From DATAXP01 sp963708675 (GTDB lineage Bacteria > Planctomycetota > Planctomycetia > Pirellulales > PNKZ01), in assembly GCA_963708675.1 (NCBI GenBank), contig CAVPTO010000003.1:3162001-3226000 (forward strand): a DNA stretch of 64,000 bases, given 5' to 3'. Below the pieces are notes generated by a model. The model ran no database searches. It was not told the DNA's origin and saw only the letters and a list, made by a program, of their open reading frames with translations. The position numbers and the translations under genes are program-made. Positions 1-7,565 of this stretch are shown in pieces (the first letter of the stretch is position 1; every line of letters starts with the position of its first letter).

Positions 1-117
1 GCCAACGTCGGTGGCTTCGTCGTGTGGATCACATTCCTGTTCCTGGTGTCGATCATCGGCACGATGGTGTGGCAATACGAGTGGATCCTCGAACAGATGC
101 AAGGGCTGTTCAAGTGA
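1..117 (+). CDS. C-terminal end of a membrane protein (partial)
   Basis: The first 38 codons read in frame 1 to a TGA at 115-117. The translated tail has one clear hydrophobic helix (around VVWITFLFLVSIIG) followed by an amphipathic end, EWILEQMQGLFK. This shows a membrane protein with its last helix close to the C-terminus. The upstream part lies outside the window, so no family can be named. A hairpin follows directly and could terminate it. Confidence 0.6.
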   Translation, partial: ANVGGFVVWITFLFLVSIIGTMVWQYEWILEQMQGLFK

Positions 118-123
118 TGTGTT

Positions 124-147
124 CCCTCTCCCCATCGCGGGAGAGGG
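124..147. terminator. CCCTCTCCC hairpin between convergent genes
   Basis: Arms CCCTCTCCC (124-132) and GGGAGAGGG (139-147) are perfectly complementary around a 6-base loop. The hairpin sits in the 53-bp gap between two converging genes, so it could act as a two-way terminator. There is no T-run. It is a minimal copy of the CCCTCTCCC palindrome family seen at 4000, 10254, 19471 and 56319. Confidence 0.5.
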
Positions 148-170
148 AGATCGGATCACTTGCTCGCCAC

Positions 171-2469
171 TTACACCTTACTCCGCCGCAGTCGCAACGA
201 GTCGGTCGTCTCGGTGCCGCTGACAAGGTCCTCGACGCTCACGGCAACTTGCAGCGCATCGGCGGCGCGCTGAATGCGCCGCGCTAACACGAACGCGAGT
301 CGTGTGGCCACCAACCCCACCAGACCCAGCACCAAAAACGCCATGCGGCTTTCCGTGCGCACCAGCGGCATCACGACCAGCGCCACCGGAATCGCCGCCA
401 GCGAAAAAAACGTGTACATGCCGGTGCGGGCCGACAGCCGTTCGAGCGATAGCCGCATCGTCTCGTCGTCTTGATCGGTTTCGATCAGCACCGGCGTCAA
501 CACCTCGACCGAGAAGAGCGTCACCAGGAAGAACGCCATCGTCGAAGCGATCAATCCGCACACCGACTGCGACGCCACGAAGTGGATCCACTGCGTCGTG
601 CTCAACCCGGTTGCCGTGCCGAGCGAAAGCTCCAGCCACGCCGGGAAAATAAGCCCCGAGATCACCCATTCGGCCCCGCTGATCCACGCGACGTAATCGC
701 CCAGCCACAGCGACCGACGTCGCCAGTCGGCAAGCCTTGCATCGGTCGCCCCTTCATCAGCGCGCTGCTGGGCCGCTCGCAGCACAGGCCACGCGATGAC
801 GATCATCATTGCGATGCCGATGGCGTAAGCCACCGGGTTAATCGTGAGCAGTTGCGATTCGAAGACGGCGGGTACGCGTTCGTCGGCGAGTTGGCCGATG
901 ATCTCGTGGTCGTTGTACGCGATGTTCATCACGCTGCCGACGATGTTCGGCGCCAGACCACCGATGAGCATCATCGGCAGAGGATGCGCACGCAGCATCG
1001 GAATCCAACTCTTGCGACGCGGACGCAACAGCACTTGCACTTCGGGCCGCAGCGACAAATCGAGCTGCCTTCGCACGGCCGACGCCGACACCGGGCGCAA
1101 CCCCGGCGAAGGTTCGAGGCAATGCATCAACACTTCGACCAGCGCGGGAGGGCAGTCGCTCGGCAGTCGCGACACGGCACGCGCGTCGAGCCCCTGCTTG
1201 CGACGCGCCGCCATCGTCTTCATTCCCATCGGCGAAAAGCTGAAGAACGCGTCGTCGTAAAACGGACGACGACCTTCGAGCAGCTCCCAAAGCAGAATGC
1301 CCAGCGAGTACAAATCGCTGCGCTCGTCGAGCGAGGGCGCACGCCCTTCGACGGCTCCCATCGCGGCGTCCATCTGCTCGGGCGACATGTAAGCCAGGCT
1401 GCCGCCGAAGAACGCTTCAGCCGTCGCCCCGGGAACTTCCGAACAACTGCTGACGTTGAAGTCGGCGAGCTTCGGACTGCCGTCGGCGGCCAACAGCACG
1501 TTCGCTGGTTTCAAATCGCGATGCAGCACACCGTGGGAGTGCGCATGTTCGAGCGCCGCTGCGATCCGCGCCGAGCCAACACACCGTCTCGGGCCAACTC
1601 AGTTGGGCGAGACTTTGCCGACTGCGCGAGTCGCTCGGCGGCGATTGCCCTGCCGACTGCAATGCCTCGTCGATCGACTCCAATAGCAGCTTGCCCGACC
1701 GCAGCGCCGGAGGCGTCCGCGCGGCACGTTCGACCACGTCGCGCAGCGTTCCGCCGGCCACGTACTGCATATACATCAAATGCAGATGCCGCTCAGTCAG
1801 CCGCCGCTCGTCGTACACGCGCACGATATAAGGATGGTCGAGCTGCGCGAGCGTCTGCGATTCGATGCCGCGATCGGCCGAGATCTTGAGAGCCACCATG
1901 CGACCCAGCGATCGCTGCCGCGCGAGAAACACGCTCGCGAAACTGCCCGAACCGAGCGGCACGAGCAGATCGAAATCGTCGACACTTTGCCCAGCCTCAA
2001 ACTTTGCGGCCTTCGTGATCTCGGCGATCGACGTCGTCGCGTTGCGATCCTCGACCGAAAGGATCGACGCGATCGACGACGCTTGCTTTGGAAATCGCTG
2101 ACGATATTCGTCCTGCGTTACCGCCTCGCCACGGCGACGTCGCACCTGATACTCTTCGAAGATCAGGTCGGGCGCAACGATGCCATCGACGGCTAACTCG
2201 GGAAGTTCGGCGAGATACGCCTCGATCCGCTTCTGCCACTCCGGCCTCGCCCAGCGGCGATTCATGTCGAGCTTCACCAGCTCGACGGCGGCGAGGCGGC
2301 GTATCTCCGGCGGCGAGGCGGGAAGATGCGACGCCAGCGGCGGCGGCACGTGTAACAACGGCACCATCGACAGGGGCGCAGTCGCGCCGTCCCACGCCTC
2401 GCGAAACGCCTTGAGGCACGCGTCGAGCTGCTTCCAAACCTTCGTCGCTTCGTCCGCTTGCTCGTGCAT
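171..2469 (-). CDS. Transmembrane Ser/Thr protein kinase, frameshifted
   Basis: Hanks-type kinase, probably in the inner membrane. About 160 N-terminal residues of unknown function precede the kinase domain. That domain has a glycine loop (GSGSFASVF), the VALK lysine, HRDLKPAN, a DFN in place of DFG (LADFNVSS) and the APE-like MSPEQ. After it come four or more hydrophobic segments and a short tail, so the kinase faces the cytoplasm ahead of a C-terminal membrane domain. The frame breaks near 1563-1572, inside the alphaE helix. The upstream frame ends ..CWLGA and the downstream frame resumes IAAALEHAHSHG. Restoring a CG in GGCGCGGATC gives WLGARIAAALEHAHSHG, so I annotate one gene. The ATG at 2469 (MHEQADE) is preferred to the further upstream ATG at 2535, which overlaps the divergent gene. 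Substrate unknown. Confidence 0.8.
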
Positions 2470-2554
2470 CAAGGCCCCACATGATCGACTGTCTCTAGAG
2501 GCGAGTGTAGCATGAGGCGAGCATTTGCCGCCCATCGCACGAGGAGAACGTTCG

Positions 2555-3991
2555 ATGATTCGCGAAGAAGAAGAGCGTTGGATTCGCCCGCTCGAAGAGT
2601 ATCAATCGTATCGCGGCCTGCCGCAGGTGGCGGGACTTTGCACGGTGGCTGAGGCTGCGAGGCCCAGCTTCTCGGTCGAGGAATGCGTCGATCGATTGAA
2701 GCGCATGCACTACGCATTCAAGCGGCTGCATCAGATCTTCACAGCCCGCATCACGGCCGAGCCGATTTATGAGTTGAAGACCGCGTTCTCGCATCATGCA
2801 TATCTTTGCGCCGAGCATGTGGCGGCGTTCCGTAAGCGTGTAACCGAAATGCGCGAGCCCCCGCTGGGCCTCGATGACGTGCCGCACCCGGCGATGGAAG
2901 TTTTATTCGATGAGATTCTCGCCGCGCCCGACACTGAGTCGCTGTTGGTAGGAATCTATGAGTTTGGGCTACATGGACTTTTCGCGGGGCTTGTCGATCA
3001 CGTGGCAAGCACGAATCCTTTGGTTGATGCTCCGAGCATCCGCATATGTCGCTTCGCGCGTATGGAGTGCGAGGACATGCTCGCCTTTGGCTCGCGCGCC
3101 ATTGAATGCCTGGTCAACGACAAGCACCGTGAGGCGATGGCCACATGGTGTCGATCACTCGAGCAATGCTGCAACGCGGCTGGAACGAATGATCGTCCCG
3201 TCCCTGAGCGCACGTACTCGAAGACGCCGTACGTGAGCGATCGCGTGCCGAAGCGCGACGAGCGATTTCGCGACGGTTTCAACGGCGGTGTGAATCCCGA
3301 GGCGTTTCTCTACGACGAGCGTTACCCGGCGCGGGCCAAGACGCTGATGATGTACTACAAGCGGCTGCGTGAAATCGACGTGCCGGAGATGATGGCGAGC
3401 ATCATTGCCGAAACGCCCGACAAGCCGTGGGACTATTATCTCGACATGACGCGGCAGCTTTGGGACGAGGCGAGGCACGCGATGATCGGCGAGGTCGGCT
3501 TCGCGCGGATGGGAATCAATTGGACTAAGATTCCCGTCAATTTTACTTGGTCGCTCAATCTCAACACACAGCTCAAGCCCGACGAACGCCACGCGGTGCT
3601 GTTCTTCATCGAGCAGACGCTGATGCCAAAGACGGGGAAGCGCTTTGAATGGGAGATTGGTCAGAAGTCGGGTGACTTCTTCGCACGGATGGCGCAGGAC
3701 TACGACTGGGCCGACGAGGTATTGCACGCGGCAATCGGCAGGCGTTGGTATGTCGCGCCGATCGGGAACATCAATCAGGCGCTGGCCTATGGTGACCAAT
3801 GTTGGACGCAAGTTGTCAGCGATTGGCGCGGCTATCGCGAGCGCGGCCTGACCGAACATCGCAACTGGTGGCCGGAGTTGTATCGCGCGGCGTGCGAGCG
3901 ATGGGGAATTGAGCCCGATGCCGAGGTGCTCGCGTTTAGCGAGACGTATGAGAAGAAGCGTGCGGACTTGCACGCGCTGCCGGCGGAGTGA
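2555..3991 (+). CDS. Ferritin-like helical protein of unknown function
   Basis: 478 residues, soluble, no signal peptide. I do not recognise a named family. The composition is strongly alpha-helical, and metal-type E/H pairs occur in helices: YELKTAFSHHAYLCAEH (about residues 72-90), ARMECEDMLAFG (about 170) and DEARHAMIGE (about 303). This is the pattern of a ferritin-like di-metal or metal-free helical bundle; the ExxRH of the last helix is the best match. The start at 2555 (MIREEE) is chosen because a GAGGAG ribosome binding site lies 8-14 bases upstream; an in-frame ATG at 2525 lacks one. It is divergent from the kinase gene, with 85 bp between starts. The role is open: oxidase, ferritin-like scaffold or DUF455-type protein. 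Confidence 0.65.
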   Translation: MIREEEERWIRPLEEYQSYRGLPQVAGLCTVAEAARPSFSVEECVDRLKRMHYAFKRLHQIFTARITAEPIYELKTAFSHHAYLCAEHVAAFRKRVTEMREPPLGLDDVPHPAMEVLFDEILAAPDTESLLVGIYEFGLHGLFAGLVDHVASTNPLVDAPSIRICRFARMECEDMLAFGSRAIECLVNDKHREAMATWCRSLEQCCNAAGTNDRPVPERTYSKTPYVSDRVPKRDERFRDGFNGGVNPEAFLYDERYPARAKTLMMYYKRLREIDVPEMMASIIAETPDKPWDYYLDMTRQLWDEARHAMIGEVGFARMGINWTKIPVNFTWSLNLNTQLKPDERHAVLFFIEQTLMPKTGKRFEWEIGQKSGDFFARMAQDYDWADEVLHAAIGRRWYVAPIGNINQALAYGDQCWTQVVSDWRGYRERGLTEHRNWWPELYRAACERWGIEPDAEVLAFSETYEKKRADLHALPAE

Positions 3992-3999
3992 TCACTAAA

Positions 4000-4167
4000 C
4001 CCCTCTCCCTGTGGGACAGGGTGGCGGCAAAGCCGCCGGGTGAGGGAGGGTCTCGTGATCCTACGCACGGCGCTCACCATTCGCGTCGCGCATGAGCAAC
4101 ACCGCGAGAGCCACGACGCACCCTCATCCGCCGCTTCGCGGCACCTTCTCCCGGAGGGAGAAGGATT
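4000..4167. repeat. Composite palindromic repeat, copy 1 (about 168 bp)
   Basis: The element begins CCCCTCTCCCTGTGGGACAG, contains GGCGGCAAAGCCGCC and CCGGGTGAGGG, and ends GCACCCTCATCCGCC then CTTCTCCCGGAGGGAGAAGG. The same left end, order and right end occur at 10254-10428, with only a loosely related middle. It fills the whole gap between a stop at 3991 and a convergent stop at 4173. No coding capacity is seen. Confidence 0.75.
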
Positions 4168-4172
4168 CTTCA

Positions 4173-4667
4173 TCACAAATACCGCTCTAACAACCGTCGA
4201 CTCGCGATATCCAGTTTCCGCGTGTCGGGAATCGAAAACCGCACGCCATGATCGTCGACGATCAGCACGCGCGTTGGGCTGATGCGACGGATGTCTTCTT
4301 CATTTTTCACAAGGAACCGCGTGCGGCCGCGATCGGTGTCGACGTGCCATTCGGAGGGATCAGCACCGGCACTCACGCGCTCGATGCGTTCAATGACCGG
4401 CACGAACTCGCGTCGCACGAGGTCTTCTTCGAGCACCTTGCGTGTCGCCTGCGGCACTTCGGCTAGATTCTCGATCGACACAAGCTCGCGGCCATCGGTG
4501 TCGATGATCGAGATGAAGTGCAGCGGGTCAGAGATCGGGAACGATCTCACGGGTTCGACGCCGACATAGCGCTGCCCCTCGGCGTCGATGAGCACGAGGC
4601 GACCCCACGCGTCGTGCTGTAGGCCGAAGGTCCGCATCTCGGGGCGAGTGGAAACGTCGATGGCCAT
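4173..4667 (-). CDS. DUF1854 family protein, cyanophycin-associated
   Basis: 164 residues, cytoplasmic, matching the DUF1854 pattern: an N-terminal half around LVLIDAEGQRYVGVEPVRSF and ISIIDTDGREL, then FVPVIERIERV and a C-terminal FLVKNEEDIRRI..VLIVDDHGVRFSIPD. Members of this family are recurrently encoded next to an ABC transporter and cyanophycin synthetase, and that is the case here. The biochemical role is not known. The start at 4667 (MAIDVSTRPEM) is chosen; it overlaps the end of the ABC gene upstream (stop at 4679-4681) only by a short gap, so the two are cotranscribed. An upstream ATG at 4721 would overlap the ABC gene and adds a non-conserved arginine-rich stretch. Confidence 0.75.
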   Translation of the reverse strand: MAIDVSTRPEMRTFGLQHDAWGRLVLIDAEGQRYVGVEPVRSFPISDPLHFISIIDTDGRELVSIENLAEVPQATRKVLEEDLVRREFVPVIERIERVSAGADPSEWHVDTDRGRTRFLVKNEEDIRRISPTRVLIVDDHGVRFSIPDTRKLDIASRRLLERYL

Positions 4668-4678
4668 ATTCAGTTCCG

Positions 4679-6967
4679 TTACGCCTGTGCGAGTTCGAGT
4701 TGTGCCTGGTGCAGTCGCCAATACGGGCCGTCGGGCGTCTTGAGCAGTTCTTGCTGCGGGCCGACCTCGACGATGCGGCCACGCTCCATCACGACCAAGC
4801 GATCGGCCTTGCGCAGCGTGCTCAGGCGGTGCGCGATGGCGATCGTCGTGCGGCCTTGCACGAGGTTATCGAGCGCTTCCTGAATCTCCAACTCCGTCTC
4901 GGTGTCGACGGCGCTTGTGGCCTCATCGAGGATGAGAATGCGGGGATCGATCAGCAGTGCGCGAGCGATCGAGATGCGCTGACGTTCGCCGCCGGAGAGC
5001 AACTGGCCTCGCTCGCCGACCAACGAGTCGTAACCATCGGGCAAGCGCAGGATGAAATCGTGAGCTCGCGCTGCTCGTGCGGCAGCAATGATGTCGGCAC
5101 GCGACGCATCGGGACGGCCGTAGGCGATGTTCTCGGCCACGGTGCCGTAGAAGAGGAAAGGCTCTTGCAGGACGAGGCCAATGTGCTGCCGGTACTCGCG
5201 CACGGGGAACGACCGCACGTCGATGCCGTCGACTCGAATGGAACCTTCAGTGACGTCGTAAAACCGACAGACAAGGTTCACGAGCGTGCTCTTGCCCGAG
5301 CCGCTGGGTCCGACGAGGCCGATCATTTCGCCCGGAGCGATCTTCAAGTTCACGCCGTCGAGAATCTTGCGCGTGCCGTATTGGAAACCGACGTTGCGCA
5401 ACTCGATTTCGCCGCGTAGCCGGGTGGGGTGCACGGGCGTCATCGGTTCGGGCACGGTCGGCACGCGGTCGAGAATCTCGAAAACTCGCTGCGAACTCGC
5501 GGCAGCGCGTTGCGTGGCTGCCAACATGCGGCTCATCGATTCGACACGCGTGTAGAACTTGCTGATGTAGGCGATGAACGCCGTCAGCACGCCGACCTTG
5601 ATTTGCCCTGCCGCGATGAGCCACGCGCCGCTGACCCAAATGATCAAAACGCCGGTGTCGGTGAGGAGCGTGACCATTGGCGTGAAGAAGGCCCACGTCT
5701 TATTCACGCGATCGTTAGCCGTGAGGACGTGATCGTTCGCGCGGCGGAAGCGGTCGATCTCGCGGCTCTCTTGCGCGAACGCCTTCACCACGCGAATGCC
5801 GGGAATGGTGTCGGCCAGCACGCTCGTCATCCGCGCCATCGCGACGCCGCCTTGTTGGAAGCCGCGCAACAGTCGGCCACGCACCAAGGCGATAAGCCAC
5901 GCGATCAACGGAAACGGCAATAGCGTGAGCAGAGCGAGCGACGGATTGATCGACAACAGCACGACCGCCGTGAGCACCATCATCAGCACGTCGCTGGAGA
6001 ATTCGAGCAGGTTGACGCTCAGGAAGATGTTGATGCGATCGGTGTCGGTGGCGATGCGACTCATCAAGTCGCCGGTCCGCTTGCCGCCGAAGAACTCGAG
6101 CGACAGCGTGTGCAGGTGCGAGTACGTTTCGTTGCGCATGTCGATGGCCAAGCGTTCGCTGACGCTGGCCAGTACGTAGTTCTTTCCCCACGAAAGCATC
6201 CACGCCAGGACCGACGCACCGGCCAGTCCGGCGACGTACCACCACACGATGCCGAAGTTCACCGCCTCGCCTTGCTGCAACGGAATGAGCAAGTTGTCCG
6301 TCAGCGGCATCGTGAGGTACGGAGGCACCAGCCCCGCCGCGGTGCTGGCGAACAACAGCACGAGACCGATCACGACCATGCGCATTTGCGGCTTCGCGAA
6401 TCGCCACAAACGAAACAAGCTCGCGGTGGAATGCGACCTGACGACGGGCGTGCAGGCAATACATTCAGGCTCGTCGGGCGTGAGCACCGCGCCGCAGCTG
6501 GGGCAAACGGATTCACCAATGCCCTCGGCTTCGTCGCTCGCTTCGCCGTCGTGTTCGATATTGATTTGCCCGGCGCGTCGCAACTCGTGGAATCGGGCGA
6601 CGAGTCGGTGGGCGTGTGTCGCCTTCGCGCCCGAATATCGCCAATGGGCCAAGCGGCTGGCGGTGCCCAACAGGTCGAGCGTTCCGACGCCGTTCTGTTC
6701 GCGGGCTTTCAGTTCGGCGACGTCGGCGACGGGCCAGCTTCTCCAACCGGTAATCTCGTCAGGGTCGCCTAAGACAGTAGGCACGAGCAACCGGCGGTCG
6801 GTCAGCACCACCAAACCGGGGCGGTACTGCAAGCTATCATCGAGGTCGGTTTCGAGCCAAGCGGCGACGATTTCGCCGCTTTCTTGGTGGGCGGCGACGG
6901 CTGACGCCCATCGGTCGGGAAGCGGTTTTGCAGAAAGGTGCTTGCCCAAAGGAGTTAACTCCATCAC
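4679..6967 (-). CDS. ABC exporter-type transporter, cyanophycin-associated
   Basis: 762 residues. About 150 N-terminal residues form a soluble domain, followed by a zinc-ribbon-like CPSCG..CIAC (about residues 152-172). Next come six membrane helices of the exporter type (about 190-480) and one nucleotide-binding domain with Walker A GPSGSGKST (about 555), signature LSGGERQR (about 657) and Walker B ILILDEATS (about 678). It is a half-transporter that should work as a homodimer in the inner membrane. Substrate unknown. Its position beside DUF1854 and divergent from cphA matches the conserved cyanophycin-associated transporter arrangement, so a role with the polymer or its dipeptide/arginine/aspartate building blocks is inferred. 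The soluble N-terminal domain and zinc ribbon are unusual for generic exporters and typical of this subgroup. Confidence 0.85.
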   Translation of the reverse strand: MMELTPLGKHLSAKPLPDRWASAVAAHQESGEIVAAWLETDLDDSLQYRPGLVVLTDRRLLVPTVLGDPDEITGWRSWPVADVAELKAREQNGVGTLDLLGTASRLAHWRYSGAKATHAHRLVARFHELRRAGQINIEHDGEASDEAEGIGESVCPSCGAVLTPDEPECIACTPVVRSHSTASLFRLWRFAKPQMRMVVIGLVLLFASTAAGLVPPYLTMPLTDNLLIPLQQGEAVNFGIVWWYVAGLAGASVLAWMLSWGKNYVLASVSERLAIDMRNETYSHLHTLSLEFFGGKRTGDLMSRIATDTDRINIFLSVNLLEFSSDVLMMVLTAVVLLSINPSLALLTLLPFPLIAWLIALVRGRLLRGFQQGGVAMARMTSVLADTIPGIRVVKAFAQESREIDRFRRANDHVLTANDRVNKTWAFFTPMVTLLTDTGVLIIWVSGAWLIAAGQIKVGVLTAFIAYISKFYTRVESMSRMLAATQRAAASSQRVFEILDRVPTVPEPMTPVHPTRLRGEIELRNVGFQYGTRKILDGVNLKIAPGEMIGLVGPSGSGKSTLVNLVCRFYDVTEGSIRVDGIDVRSFPVREYRQHIGLVLQEPFLFYGTVAENIAYGRPDASRADIIAAARAARAHDFILRLPDGYDSLVGERGQLLSGGERQRISIARALLIDPRILILDEATSAVDTETELEIQEALDNLVQGRTTIAIAHRLSTLRKADRLVVMERGRIVEVGPQQELLKTPDGPYWRLHQAQLELAQA

Positions 6968-7565
6968 GGCCGCCTCGGGTAGGCGGGCATCGCAACATTT
7001 CCCGTTACATCCTTTTCAAACCCACGATACTTTCATTCCCTCGCGCGTTGCTTATCTTATATAACTTGCATTCTGGTCGATACCTTAGGTCGTTGCGACC
7101 AGAACGACTTGCAACGGTTAGGCCGAATGGTTGTCATACGCTTTGTCACTTTGAATTACGACAGGTGAAACGTGAGTGACCGACGCCTTTCCTCGTCGAT
7201 CGCACCCGCAGCACTCGCGGCAGTCTGGCAGTGACGGCCGAGAGATGTCCGGCGTCTAAACGTCGGAAGCCTGTAGCAGGCACACTCGTTGAGTTGCCGC
7301 AGGGGCGAAGTTCGACACCGCCTCGGGTGGACCGGTGGCAAAAGCCCTTCGATTTTCGTGCTCAGCGCTAGCCGTGTCGTGCGGAGCCAATCTTCAGAAC
7401 CAACGTCTTTCGGTCGAGACAAACAAACAGGCGATGCGTGCCGTAAGCGAGAGTGTGAGCTGTGCCCCGGTGGGCGCGAGATTCGCAACACGGCACGAAC
7501 CTTCTCTCTACCGGGGTCTTTAACCCTCCCATCTTCTAAGAAGTCATTCGAAGAGCTTCCATCTC
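6968..7565. other. 598-bp divergent intergenic region upstream of cphA
   Basis: No convincing gene; several short reading frames cross it but none has gene-like composition. It holds an AT-rich pocket (about 7040-7062, including TTATATAA) and an inverted repeat, TTCTGGTCG (7071-7079) with CGACCAGAA (7096-7104), around a 16-base spacer. Since it separates the ABC transporter from cphA, the promoters for both directions should lie here. The inverted repeat could be an operator; that is inference. Confidence 0.4.
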
